A stretch of DNA of 64,000 bases, taken from contig JANYAS010000119.1 in the NCBI GenBank assembly GCA_025361205.1, positions 1 to 64,000 of the forward strand, read 5' to 3'. This DNA comes from Holophagaceae bacterium (GTDB lineage: Bacteria; Acidobacteriota; Holophagae; Holophagales; Holophagaceae). Both the position numbers and the translations under genes were made by a program. The notes beneath the pieces were generated by a model that had not been told where the DNA came from, searched no databases, and saw nothing but the letters and a program-made list of their open reading frames with translations. Below are positions 24,203 to 34,278 of the stretch, in pieces; the stretch's first letter is position 1; every line of letters begins with the position of its first letter.

Positions 24203-25819
24203 ATGAAGCTGGTGCTGGTGTCCATCCACGTCGAACCAGGGCCCCGGGCCGTGCCCCTGGGCCCGGCCATGTTGGCGTCGGTGCTCAGGGGCGCCTTCGG
24301 GGAGGCCATCCAGACTCGGGTGGTGGACGCCTTCGTGGCGGAAGGGGCCGCAGACTGCGCCGCACGGATCCTGGCCTCGGATCCGGAACTGGTGGGTTTC
24401 TCCATGTATGTCTGGAACCGCAGCCAAACGCTAGAGATCGCCGCTCTCCTGAAGAGGGCGAAACCGGGAATCGTTATCTTTGCGGGCGGCGCAGAGGCCA
24501 CGGCGGACACCGAGGGCGTCCTTTCCGACCCCGCCATGGATTTCGTGCTGCCGGGAGAAGGCGAGGAGTTGATCGTCGAAGCCATGGACCGCCTTCTCCA
24601 GGGCGCGACGCCCTGGTCCATCGCAGCCTGGGCGAAGCCTGCCCCGGTGAAGAATCTGGCCGACCTGCCCTCCCCCTACCTGGACGGCACCCTGCGCCCC
24701 GAGGACTACGGCGGCGCGCTGTGGGAACTCTCCCGGGGCTGCCCCTTCACCTGTGATTTCTGCTACGAGGCCCGGGGCACGGCGGGCACCCGCCGGATCC
24801 CCCTGGCAAGGGTGGAGGCGGAGCTGGAGTTGTTCGAAGCCCGGGGGATCGGTGAGGTCTTCGTCCTGGATCCCACCTTCAACTACCACAAGGTGCAGGC
24901 CAAGCAGGTCCTGCGCCTCATCGCGGCCAAGGCTCCCAGCATCCACTTCTTCTTCGAGGTCCGCAGCGAGTTCCTCGACCGGGAGATGGCTGAGCTCTTC
25001 GCTGCCACCCGCTGCACGCTCCAAATCGGCCTGCAGAGCGCCCACGACGAGGTGCTCCGGAACATCAGCCGGTCGTTCGACGCAGAGGACTTCGAGGCCA
25101 AGATCCTCCTGCTCCACCAGGCGGGCGTGCCCTACGGCTTCGACCTGATCTACGGGCTGCCGGGGGACAGTCTGGATGGCTTCCGCGAGAGTGTTGATTT
25201 CGCCATGAACCTTGTGCCCAACCACCTCGACATCTTCCGGCTATCGGTGCTGCCGGGCACCCGTCTGGCCGAGACGGCGGCCGGTCTCAAGTTGGCGCAT
25301 GAGGCGCACAACCCCTACCGGGTGCTGGCCTCGCCCACCTTCAGCTCCCAGGATCTGGACCAGGCCGCCCGGATCGCCCTGGGCTGCGACGTTCTCTACA
25401 ACCGGGGGAAGGCGGTGCCCTGGTTCGAGATGCTCCTGGAGCCCCTGGAGATGGTGCCTGTAGCGGTCTTCGAGGGGTTCGCCGCCTGGTGGGAAGCCCA
25501 CCCGACGGAGGATCTCATCGGGGCCCAGCAGGCCTTCTTCCAAGCGCTCTTCGAGGCGCGGGGTAAGCCCCTGGAAGGTGAACTCGCTGCCGATGTCATC
25601 GCCTGCTTCGGCCATTCGGTGGCCTTGATGGAAGGGCCCAGCGAGGACGGGGAACGCCAAGCCCAGCGCGTGCCCTTCCACCACGACCCCATGGCGCTCA
25701 TGGCCGCCATGGAGGACGGTGTCACCAGCCTAGAGGAACTGTTCATCTGTGTTCCCGCCAAGCTCTGCGAGGCCGAGTTCCGCCTGGACGCAGAAGAACT
25801 GATCGTCCGGGTGCTGTAA
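24203..25819 (+). CDS. Radical SAM protein with N-terminal cobalamin-binding-like domain
   Basis: A 538-residue protein. Residues 1-150 form a Rossmann-like B12-binding domain of the kind seen in class B radical SAM enzymes (LGPAMLASVLRG, LVGFSMYVWNR, IVIFAGGAEATA, DFVLPGEGEELI), but I see no DxHxxG, so lower-ligand cobalamin binding is doubtful. The Fe-S cluster motif is C180-X3-C184-X2-C187 (CPFTCDFC), followed by LQIGLQSAHDEVLRNISR and LIYGLPGDSLDGF. The C-terminal 150 residues are a family-specific extension. The ATG at 24203 has GAAGGCGG upstream. Related proteins modify lipids, peptides or natural products; no substrate gene is adjacent, so function is open. Confidence 0.8.
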   Translation: MKLVLVSIHVEPGPRAVPLGPAMLASVLRGAFGEAIQTRVVDAFVAEGAADCAARILASDPELVGFSMYVWNRSQTLEIAALLKRAKPGIVIFAGGAEATADTEGVLSDPAMDFVLPGEGEELIVEAMDRLLQGATPWSIAAWAKPAPVKNLADLPSPYLDGTLRPEDYGGALWELSRGCPFTCDFCYEARGTAGTRRIPLARVEAELELFEARGIGEVFVLDPTFNYHKVQAKQVLRLIAAKAPSIHFFFEVRSEFLDREMAELFAATRCTLQIGLQSAHDEVLRNISRSFDAEDFEAKILLLHQAGVPYGFDLIYGLPGDSLDGFRESVDFAMNLVPNHLDIFRLSVLPGTRLAETAAGLKLAHEAHNPYRVLASPTFSSQDLDQAARIALGCDVLYNRGKAVPWFEMLLEPLEMVPVAVFEGFAAWWEAHPTEDLIGAQQAFFQALFEARGKPLEGELAADVIACFGHSVALMEGPSEDGERQAQRVPFHHDPMALMAAMEDGVTSLEELFICVPAKLCEAEFRLDAEELIVRVL

Positions 25820-25833
25820 TGGCAAGAGTGGGG

Positions 25834-27120
<1,287 letters not shown>

Positions 27121-27122
27121 GG

Positions 27123-28349
27123 TTACTCCGCCCGGATTGCGTCGATGATGACGAGGTTGGAGGCCCGGTAGGCCGGCAGGAAGCCCGCAGCCAGGCCCAC
27201 GAGGGTGGCGACGAAGATGCCCGTGAAGATGATTCCCGGGGTGATCTGGGCGGGGAAGTCCGCCAGGGCCCGCACCAGGAAGGCGCCCGCCGAACCCACT
27301 AGCACGCCGATGACACCGCCCGCCGCCGAGAGCAGGGCCGCTTCCAGCAGGAACTGGCGGCGGATGTCACGTTTCTTGGCGCCCAGGGCCATGCGGACGC
27401 CGATCTCCTGGGTCCGCTCCACCACGCTCACCAGCATGATGTTCATGATCACAATGCCGCCCACGCCGAGGCTCACGCTGGAGATGAGCAGGAGGAGCAC
27501 GAAGGCGGCGCTGCTGATGGTCTTCCACAGTTGCTGGAGGCTCTCCTGGGTGATGATGCCGAAGGGATCGGGGCTGCGGAAGCCGGTGTGCCGCATGGCG
27601 CGGAACAGGGCGCGCACCTCATCCATGGACGCGTCCAGGCCTTCGACGCCGCCACTGGCCTTGATGTGAAGTTCCAGACTTTCGTTGGCGGCCATGAAGT
27701 TCTTGCGATAGACCTGCAGCGGGATGTAGATGCGGCCGTCCTGGTTGAAGCCGATGCTGCGCCCCTGCTTGACCATCACTCCGACGATGCGGAAGGGCAG
27801 GCCGCGAATGAGTAGGATGCGTCCTACGGGGTCCAGGTGGGGGAACAGCTCATCCTTGGTGTTGGCACCGATCATGGCCACGGGCAGGGAGGCCTGTTCC
27901 TCGCTTTCACTCAGGTAGCGGCCGGATTCCATGTCGATGTTGAAGAGGTTGCTGAAGTTGGCCGTGACGCCGATGACAATGACATCTGGCAGGCGCTTGT
28001 CCCCGTAGTTCACCGGCATCGCATTGCCCGTGGCGGCCGAAACTTGGGTGGCCTCCTTGAGCATCCCGCTGGACAAGCGTTCGTACTCGGCCCAGGTGAT
28101 GGGTGGGCGCTTGAGGGCCTGGATGAACTCCTGGCGGGAGCGGATGATGCCGAACTTCTGGACGATGAAGACGTCCGGGGCCAGGATGATGATTTTCTCT
28201 TTGACGTAGGCATTCAGGCCCGAGATCACGCCCACCACCGCCACGATGGTGGCCACGCCGATGATGACGCCCAGCAGCGTGAGGAAGCTGCGCAGGGTGT
28301 GCGCCCGGATCGCCCTCAGGGAGGCGCGGAGAAGTTCGGTGTAATTCAT
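27123..28349 (-). CDS. MacB-type ABC transporter permease, paralogue
   Basis: A 408-residue paralogue of the downstream gene with the same plan: N-terminal helix (LRSFLTLLGVIIGVATIVAVVGVISG), periplasmic core, and C-terminal FtsX helices (LLLLISSVSLGVGGIVIMNIMLVSVVERTQEIGVRMALGAKKRDI). The two permeases could form a heterodimer. It is encoded downstream of the HlyD-type adaptor (about 96 bp gap). An efflux or lipoprotein/peptide export role follows from the family; the cargo is unknown. Confidence 0.88.
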   Translation of the reverse strand: MNYTELLRASLRAIRAHTLRSFLTLLGVIIGVATIVAVVGVISGLNAYVKEKIIILAPDVFIVQKFGIIRSRQEFIQALKRPPITWAEYERLSSGMLKEATQVSAATGNAMPVNYGDKRLPDVIVIGVTANFSNLFNIDMESGRYLSESEEQASLPVAMIGANTKDELFPHLDPVGRILLIRGLPFRIVGVMVKQGRSIGFNQDGRIYIPLQVYRKNFMAANESLELHIKASGGVEGLDASMDEVRALFRAMRHTGFRSPDPFGIITQESLQQLWKTISSAAFVLLLLISSVSLGVGGIVIMNIMLVSVVERTQEIGVRMALGAKKRDIRRQFLLEAALLSAAGGVIGVLVGSAGAFLVRALADFPAQITPGIIFTGIFVATLVGLAAGFLPAYRASNLVIIDAIRAE

Positions 28350-28445
28350 GACGGGCCAGTTAGACCGATGGGCGGGCTCTGCCCGACCAGCAGGTGGGGG
28401 TCTGGGAGAACATCGTGAGCAGAGCGAACAGGCAGTTCCCCCGGA

Positions 28446-29672
28446 TCATGATTTGGCCTCGTCTTTGTCCTTCTTCTTCACCTTCTCGGCCCGTACCGTC
28501 TCGCCGCCCTTGAGGTCCCGCAGGGCCCGGTTGGGACCAGTGATGAGCGTCTCGCCACCCTTTAGGCCGGAGAGCACTTCGACTGAAAGATCGCCCATGA
28601 GACCGGTCTTCACGGCCACGAACTTGGCCTTGCCGCCGTCTTGGAGGAACACGCCCTCTTCCTCGCGCGGGGCGCCGGGCTTGCGGGTTTCCCCGGGTTT
28701 GAGCTTGATTTCCCGCATGACCAGGGCCTGGAAGGGGATCGCCAGGGCCTGGTCCCGGTTCCCGGTATAGATGTCCGCCTGGACGGATAAGCCGGGTTTG
28801 ATGGTGAGGGGCGGATTCTGGATCCAGACCTTGACCTTGAACTTGGTGGCCTCGTTGATGCTGGTCTTCAGGATGGGGCTGCCGCCCACCTCGGTGACTT
28901 CGCCGTCGAAGGTCTGGTTGGGGTAGGCATCAATGCGGACCTGGGCCTTCAGTCCCAGCTTGACGGTGGGAATGGAGGCCTCGTCCACTTCCATTTCGGC
29001 CTCGACCTTGCTCATGTCGGAAATGGTGACCAGCACGGTTCCGGCCTGGTTCTGAATGCCGGGCACGGCGGTTTCACCGAGTTCGATGCGCCGGGCCGTG
29101 ACCACCCCGTCCATGGGCGCGGTGATTGTGGAATTTCCCAGCCCGACGTGGGACTGGGCCACGTTGGCGCGGGCCTGCTCCATGCGACGACGGGAGGTTT
29201 CAGCAGCAGCCTGGGTGGTCTCGAATCCCGTGCGGGCCCGCTCGAAATCCGCGGCGGCGATGATGCCGGCCTCGCGGTTGGCCTTGGCCCGGGCAAAGTC
29301 CGACTTCGCCTGGGCCAGGTTGGCCGCGGCCGAGATCAGGTCCGATTGGGCGGCCTGGAGGGCGGCCTGCATGGCATCCGTACTCGCCCGCGCGCTTCTC
29401 GGATCGATTTCCATGAGGAACTGGCCCTTGGCGACCCGATCCCCCTCCCGCACGGCCAGGCGGGTGACCCGGCCCATCACATTGGCGGAAATATCGGCCT
29501 TGGTGACGGCCTGGACCTTGCCGTTGGCGCTCACCTTGGACTGGAGATTCTCCTTGCCCACCGTCGCGACCTGCACAGGTGTGCCTTTGTCCTGCGTGCC
29601 GGCGATAATCAGGCCGCCGATCACCAGGACCGCCAGACCTCCACCGAGGATCCACAGTTGCTTCCGCTTCAT
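28446..29672 (-). CDS. Periplasmic adaptor (HlyD/MacA family)
   Basis: The 408-residue protein starts with a single membrane anchor (QLWILGGGLAVLVIGGLIIAG), followed by a biotinyl-lipoyl half motif (VSANGKVQAVTKADISANVMGRVTRLAVREGDRV), a long coiled-coil hairpin (about 95-200), the second lipoyl half (NSTITAPMDGVVTARRIELGE), a beta-barrel domain (EVDEASIPTVKLGLKAQVRIDAYP) and a membrane-proximal domain. It is the first gene of the operon with two MacB-type permeases and should bridge them to a TolC-type duct. No TolC partner is adjacent; the nearest (44987) belongs to the Cus operon. Confidence 0.88.
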   Translation of the reverse strand: MKRKQLWILGGGLAVLVIGGLIIAGTQDKGTPVQVATVGKENLQSKVSANGKVQAVTKADISANVMGRVTRLAVREGDRVAKGQFLMEIDPRSARASTDAMQAALQAAQSDLISAAANLAQAKSDFARAKANREAGIIAAADFERARTGFETTQAAAETSRRRMEQARANVAQSHVGLGNSTITAPMDGVVTARRIELGETAVPGIQNQAGTVLVTISDMSKVEAEMEVDEASIPTVKLGLKAQVRIDAYPNQTFDGEVTEVGGSPILKTSINEATKFKVKVWIQNPPLTIKPGLSVQADIYTGNRDQALAIPFQALVMREIKLKPGETRKPGAPREEEGVFLQDGGKAKFVAVKTGLMGDLSVEVLSGLKGGETLITGPNRALRDLKGGETVRAEKVKKKDKDEAKS

Positions 29673-29824
29673 GTCAAAGGCCTCCCGAACGGGCTATATA
29701 AATATGCTTCGCATGAAAGCGTAAGCGGTTTAGTGGCCGTCTCGGTCGTAAATGGAGAATATTTCTATGGACGAAAGACCTTTTAATTAGAAAATGGTTT
29801 CATCTGTAGATCTGGAGCCCACCC
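29673..29824. promoter_or_regulatory. Divergent promoter region, adaptor operon and porin
   Basis: An AT-rich gap between the adaptor (minus) and porin (plus) starts. It contains ATGC TTC GCAT (a small dyad at about 29704-29714) and AT blocks such as TTTTAATTAGAAAATGG near 29780-29797. I see no convincing Zur, Fur or MntR consensus here. Confidence 0.35.
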
Positions 29825-31006
29825 ATGACTGTCCTTATTGCGCTCCTGCTCTCCGCCTCGATGTCGGTGGGGATTCTGTGCGCGCAAAGCCCAGCGGCAC
29901 CCCCCTCGGTCGAGGATCAGCAGAAGGCGCAGGACGAGCGGATCCGGAAGCTTGAAGATGAAGTTCAGACGCTGAAGGCGGCCCTGACCGTTCCGAAAGC
30001 AGAGCCTGTGCAACTGGGCGGGGCAGGGGGCGCTGCGGCGAAGGCCTTCAACCCGGACATCAGCCTGAATGGCGATCTCTTGGGGTCCATCGGGCATAAC
30101 GAGGTTCGCCCCGTGCCCAGCATGGAGATGCACGAGGCGGAGCTGGGCATCCAGTCCGTGATCGATCCCTACTCACGGGGGGACGTGTTCATTTCCTTCG
30201 GTGAGACTGGCGTCAACGTCGAAGAAGCATTTATCACGCTGACGGCCCTACCTGGCGAATTCGTTGCCAGGATCGGCAAGATGCGGGCGGATTTCGGCAA
30301 GGTGAACACCACGCATAACCACGCGTTGGCCTGGACCGATCGCCCCCTGGTGACGGAAAACCTCCTCAACGGCGAAGACGGCATCACCGACATGGGCCTG
30401 TCCATGAGTCGAATCCTGCCTGCGCCAGGGGACCTGTTCCTGGAGGCCACCGGCCAAGTGTTCCGGGGGGATTCGGGTGAACTCTTCAAAGCGAGCCGGA
30501 AGAACGATCTGAGTATCGTGGGCCACCTGCGCGGGTACGAGGACCTGACCGAGAACACCAATCTGGAGCTCGGCTATTCCTACGCCCAGGGGCACAACGA
30601 GCTGGGCCACGACTTCCTGACGAAGCTCCACGGCATCGACCTGAGCCTGCGATGGAAACCCCTGCGGCGCTCGATCTACAATTCGCTCCTGTGGCGCAGC
30701 GAGTTTGTGTGGAGCCAGCGCGACCAGCTGCCGGTGCGGGAACGGGCCTTCGGCCTGTACTCCAGCCTCGAATACCGGCTGGACCAGCGCTGGACCGTGG
30801 GAGGCCGATTCGACTGGTCCGAGCGCGCGACCCTGGCAAGCCAGGTTGACCGCGGCGGTTCCGCGATCCTCACCTACTGGATGAGCGAATTCAGCCAGGC
30901 TCGCGGCCAGTACCGCTTCACCCGGTACGATGGCAACCGGAGCGGAAACGAAATCCGGCTCCAGCTCCTCTTCGTGATGGGAGCACACGGTGCGCATCCC
31001 TTCTGA
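29825..31006 (+). CDS. Outer-membrane porin-like protein next to metal ABC transporter genes
   Basis: The 393-residue protein has a signal peptide (VLIALLLSASMSVGILCAQS), a short periplasmic coiled coil at residues about 35-60 (VEDQQKAQDERIRKLEDEVQTLKAAL) and an extended beta-barrel body ending in an aromatic residue (MGAHGAHPF). Strands such as EAELGIQSVIDPYSRGDVFISF and NTNLELGYSYAQGH fit this. Similar proteins are found upstream of zinc/manganese uptake genes and are thought to pass metal through the outer membrane. Here the ZnuA-like gene follows 76 bp downstream, which supports that role by context only. Confidence 0.65.
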   Translation: MTVLIALLLSASMSVGILCAQSPAAPPSVEDQQKAQDERIRKLEDEVQTLKAALTVPKAEPVQLGGAGGAAAKAFNPDISLNGDLLGSIGHNEVRPVPSMEMHEAELGIQSVIDPYSRGDVFISFGETGVNVEEAFITLTALPGEFVARIGKMRADFGKVNTTHNHALAWTDRPLVTENLLNGEDGITDMGLSMSRILPAPGDLFLEATGQVFRGDSGELFKASRKNDLSIVGHLRGYEDLTENTNLELGYSYAQGHNELGHDFLTKLHGIDLSLRWKPLRRSIYNSLLWRSEFVWSQRDQLPVRERAFGLYSSLEYRLDQRWTVGGRFDWSERATLASQVDRGGSAILTYWMSEFSQARGQYRFTRYDGNRSGNEIRLQLLFVMGAHGAHPF

Positions 31007-31082
31007 ATGCCAGCGACTGAGTCCTTCCTGCCACTGATTCACCCCAACCTTTATCCATGACGGCTCACCCCTGGGGGACCTG

Positions 31083-32039
31083 ATGAAGCGCCTTACGAAC
31101 TGCAGACGATCTGGCCGCACGCTGCTCGCCCTGGTGGCGGCCCTCCTACTGTCCCTGATCGCCTCCCAACCCGCGATGGCCGCCGGGAAGATCAACATCG
31201 TGACCTCCACCAGTGATCTCGCCTCGCTCACCAGCGAGGTTGGGGGTGATCGTGTGAGCGTGATCGCCATCGCCCGCGGGTACCAGGATTGTCACTTCGT
31301 GGAGGCGAAGCCGAGCTTCCTCCTGAACCTGCGTAAGGCCGACCTGCTGGTGGTGGTGGGGCTGCAGCTGGAGATCGGTTGGCTCCCGCCCCTGATCACC
31401 CAGAGCGGCAACCCGAAGATCCAGCCCGCATCGCCGGGCTACTTCGATGCCTCGCAGTTCGCGGAGATCCTGGAAATCCCCACCGCCCAGGTGTCCAGAG
31501 CCATGGGGGATGTCCATCCCCTCGGGAACCCGCACTACTGGCTGGATCCCCAGAACGGGCTGCGGGTCGCGAAGGGTCTCGCCCAAAAATTGTCGGAGGT
31601 CAGCCCTGGGGATGCTCCCTATTTCCGACAGCGTCTCGAGGGTTTCCAGAAACGCTTGGCTGAGGCCGAGAAACGATGGGACGAGCAGATGAAGCCGTAC
31701 CGTGGCCGGAAGATCATCACCTACCACCAGTCCTGGCCCAATTTCGTGAAGCGGTTTGGCCTGCAAGTGGCGGATTATGTCGAGCCGCGGCCAGGGATCC
31801 CCCCGAGCCCGGCCCACGTAGTGGAATTGATCGCCTTGATGAAGCGCCAGAACGTGAAGCTGATCCTGGTCGAGCCGTACTTCGACCTGAAGACGCCCCA
31901 GAGCGTGGCCAGGGAGACCGGCGGCCAGGTGGTCGTACTCATGCCCTCCGTGGGCGGGAATCCGGAAACTGGGGACTACATCAAGCTGTTTGACTACGAT
32001 ATCAACCAGCTCGTAAACGCCTTCCAGCAGACCCGATAG
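31083..32039 (+). CDS. Metal ABC transporter substrate-binding protein (ZnuA/TroA family)
   Basis: A 318-residue exported protein with an N-terminal signal (LLALVAALLLSLIASQPAMAA) and the cluster A-I (TroA) fold: INIVTSTSDLASLTSEVGG, ADLLVVVGLQLEIGWLPPLI, NPHYWLDPQN, IITYHQSWPNFVKRFGL. Histidines in DVHPLGNPHYW and TYHQSW, plus an acidic residue near the C-terminus, are the expected metal ligands. There is no His-rich loop, so zinc is not certain; manganese or iron is possible. It captures metal in the periplasm and hands it to the permease encoded 29 bp downstream. Confidence 0.85.
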   Translation: MKRLTNCRRSGRTLLALVAALLLSLIASQPAMAAGKINIVTSTSDLASLTSEVGGDRVSVIAIARGYQDCHFVEAKPSFLLNLRKADLLVVVGLQLEIGWLPPLITQSGNPKIQPASPGYFDASQFAEILEIPTAQVSRAMGDVHPLGNPHYWLDPQNGLRVAKGLAQKLSEVSPGDAPYFRQRLEGFQKRLAEAEKRWDEQMKPYRGRKIITYHQSWPNFVKRFGLQVADYVEPRPGIPPSPAHVVELIALMKRQNVKLILVEPYFDLKTPQSVARETGGQVVVLMPSVGGNPETGDYIKLFDYDINQLVNAFQQTR

Positions 32040-32067
32040 AACGATTCACCGAAGGGACTGAAGACTC

Positions 32068-32952
32068 ATGGATATTTTCCTTTTCCTGCTGGCCCCCCTC
32101 GCCGCAAGCCTGATTCTCACGGGCATCCACGCCTACCTGGGCGTGCACGTGGTGGAGCGTGGCGTCATTTTTGTGGATCTCGCCTTGGCGCAGATCGCCG
32201 CCCTGGGTGCCATCGTGGCCCTCATCATGGGCATGGATCCCCATGGGGGTTCGGCCTATTGGATCAGCCTCGGGTTCACCTTCCTGGGTGCGTTCATATT
32301 CTCCATGGCGAAGTCCAAGCGGTCCCACATTCCCCAAGAGGCCTTCATCGGCATCGCCTACGCGGTGGCCTCGGCCGCAGCGATCCTGGCCATGAGCAAG
32401 GCCACCGGAGAGACCGAGCACCTGAAGGACATGCTGGTGGGCAACATCCTGGCGGTGTCCTGGAAGGAAGTGGCGCGGACGGCCGTGCTCTATGGCGTGA
32501 TCGGGGCGTTCCACTACATCTTCCGGAAGCGGTTCCTGTTGATCTCGATGAATCCGAAAGAGGCGGAGGCCCAGGGGATTTCGGTCCGGTTCTGGGATTT
32601 CCTGTTCTACGCTTCCTTCGGCCTGGTGGTCACGTCTAGCGTGGCCATCGCGGGCGTCCTGCTGGTGTTCTGCTACCTGATCGTGCCCTCGGTGGGGGCG
32701 ATGCTGTTCACCGACCGGATCGGTCCGCGCCTGACCATCGGGTGGCTGATGGGAACCCTGGTTTCCGCCCTGGGTGTGTGGCTGTCCGTCAAGCTGGACA
32801 CACCGACCGGGCCGATGATCGTCTGCACCTTCGGCGGCGTCCTGGTCCTGATGTTCCTGGTGCATCTGATCATCTACCACAAACGGGGGAACGCCGAGAA
32901 GCACCAGCTGCATGGGGCCGGAGACCGGGCCTACGAGTCGGAAGCCAAATAG
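32068..32952 (+). CDS. Metal ABC transporter permease (ZnuB family)
   Basis: A 294-residue membrane protein with about eight hydrophobic segments and ABC-3 family signatures: VVERGVIFVDLALAQIAALGAIVAL, SMAKSKRSHIPQEAFIGIAYAVASAAAIL, and SSVAIAGVLLVFCYLIVPSVGAML. It should form the inner-membrane channel for the metal delivered by the upstream binding protein. No ATPase gene (ZnuC type) follows within the window, which is unusual because the three are normally together. It ends 122 bp before a small ORF with a consensus ribosome-binding site. Confidence 0.87.
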   Translation: MDIFLFLLAPLAASLILTGIHAYLGVHVVERGVIFVDLALAQIAALGAIVALIMGMDPHGGSAYWISLGFTFLGAFIFSMAKSKRSHIPQEAFIGIAYAVASAAAILAMSKATGETEHLKDMLVGNILAVSWKEVARTAVLYGVIGAFHYIFRKRFLLISMNPKEAEAQGISVRFWDFLFYASFGLVVTSSVAIAGVLLVFCYLIVPSVGAMLFTDRIGPRLTIGWLMGTLVSALGVWLSVKLDTPTGPMIVCTFGGVLVLMFLVHLIIYHKRGNAEKHQLHGAGDRAYESEAK

Positions 32953-32968
32953 CCCGTCTCTCCAGTTG

Positions 32969-32998
32969 TGATTAAAATCATACTGAGACTCGATCTCA
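32969..32998. promoter_or_regulatory. Overlapping Fur-like operators upstream of haem/ferritin genes
   Basis: TGATTAAAATCA (32969-32980, perfect dyad) is followed by TGAGACT C GATCTCA (32984-32998), which fits the 7-1-7 Fur pattern TGAGAATCATTCTCA at about 12 of 15 positions. It sits 76 bp before the small ORF at 33074, in front of the haem-utilisation protein and ferritin. Confidence 0.55.
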
Positions 32999-33073
32999 TT
33001 ACATTACGCTGATCTCCAGACTGGACTGCCAACTCCTCCAGAGGAGCGGCGGTACCGTCGTAAAGGAGGTCCG

Positions 33074-33229
33074 ATGATTCGTGTCCGAGGTTCCGTGGAA
33101 GCCTTCAGGGCCCTTCTGGGGTGGGCCGCCCTTGCGTCAGTCCGGGAACAGCCGCAACCCCTGGGGGAGGGCGGGGAGGCCACCGAGGCGGCCGCAGCCA
33201 TGATCCGCGGGGGGCTCGATGCCAAATGA
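33074..33229 (+). CDS. 51-residue ORF, translationally coupled to the haem-utilisation gene
   Basis: ATG at 33074 is preceded by a near-perfect ribosome-binding site (AAAGGAGGT, 33062-33070). It encodes MIRVRGSVEAFRALLGWAAL... and ends in LDAK with its TGA overlapping the next start (33219) by 11 nt. It is too short to have appeared in a long-ORF search. It resembles neither HemP nor any small protein I know. Its position, between Fur-like boxes and a HemS-like gene, suggests a haem-related or a leader role. Confidence 0.5.
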   Translation: MIRVRGSVEAFRALLGWAALASVREQPQPLGEGGEATEAAAAMIRGGLDAK

Positions 33230-34229
33230 ACAGGCGTGGATCGCCTCCTTCACAGGGGGGCCCGGACGGGCCCAGGGGGGGGCCTCCGATCTGGAGGCCC
33301 TGTCCGCTCGCGACGATGTCCGACTCATGCCCATGTATCACGACGCCCACCGCCTCCTTGACGATTTACCCTCCCTGGGGCGTGTGGACTACACCACTCG
33401 GAACGCCAGTGTCACCTGTACCCGGCGTGAGGCAGTGCGGACGGTTCTGCCGCTGGGGGAAGGCACCACGGTTTTTGGCGATGCCGACGGCTTGCGCTGG
33501 CTGGAATCCTCCTGGTGCCACACGGTGGCCGTCCTCAGCCGGGGCGCGGACTTCACGGCTACGCCGCCTTGCCTCCTTCTGTTTGGGGAAAGCGGGGATC
33601 TTGCCCATCAGGTTACGCTTCCGGATCCGGCGGCCTGGGAGGCCTTCATCACCCTGGTCCAGCGCCACCATTGTTGCGGGAGTTGCCTGCGGCAACGGAC
33701 GGTGGCACCTGGATCCGGAACCGCCGCGGATTGTCCGGTCTGGATGCTGCGGGAAGCCTGGAGCAGTGCCGGGTCGGAACGGGACCTGGAGGTCCGGCTG
33801 GAAAGACTCGGACTAAATCGCCTCCTCGCTTTGCGCAGCCTGGAGGGGTTGTACACCTCACCCCTCTCGGCCCAGGACCTGGCGACCTTCCTCAAGGGGC
33901 TGGCTGCGTCAGCCCTTCCCGTCCATGTGCAGCTCGGGAACCGGCACTGCACCCAGGTGCTGGAATCCCCCCTGGAAGGACTGAGCTTCGGGTCCGGGGA
34001 ATGGGAGCTCCGGATGGCCCAGGCGACCCTTCGGCTCGATCCTTCCCGGATGGACAGCATCTGGTCGGTGGCGCAGCCCGTTCCCGGGGGGGAGCGGCAT
34101 CGCGTCGAGTGCTATGACGCCGCCGGGGAGCGGGTGCTGACCCTCTCCCGTCCCCACGATCCAAGCCCCCTGGTCCACCTGGGATGGCAACGGCTGACCA
34201 GCCTTCTTGATGAAGGGAAGTCTGTCTGA
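33219..34229 (+). CDS. Haem-utilisation/haem-degrading protein (HemS/HmuS-like)
   Basis: A 336-residue protein. The C-terminal half carries the conserved HemS/ChuX ending (RMDSIWSVAQPVPGGERHRVECYDAAGERVLTLSRPHDPSPLVHLGWQRLTSLL), and the N-terminal half has a weaker repeat of the same plan (HDAHRLLDDLPSLGRVDYTTRNASVT). HemS-type proteins bind cytoplasmic haem and deliver or degrade it. Unusual here is a His/Cys-rich segment, RHHCCGSCLRQR, near residue 150. It overlaps the 51-residue ORF and is followed 50 bp later by ferritin, which suits an iron operon behind the Fur-like site. Confidence 0.65.
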   Translation: MPNEQAWIASFTGGPGRAQGGASDLEALSARDDVRLMPMYHDAHRLLDDLPSLGRVDYTTRNASVTCTRREAVRTVLPLGEGTTVFGDADGLRWLESSWCHTVAVLSRGADFTATPPCLLLFGESGDLAHQVTLPDPAAWEAFITLVQRHHCCGSCLRQRTVAPGSGTAADCPVWMLREAWSSAGSERDLEVRLERLGLNRLLALRSLEGLYTSPLSAQDLATFLKGLAASALPVHVQLGNRHCTQVLESPLEGLSFGSGEWELRMAQATLRLDPSRMDSIWSVAQPVPGGERHRVECYDAAGERVLTLSRPHDPSPLVHLGWQRLTSLLDEGKSV

Positions 34230-34278
34230 CAGGGGCTTGCGACCGGCGCTAGACTGCCCTTCTACCAAGGAGGTCCCC

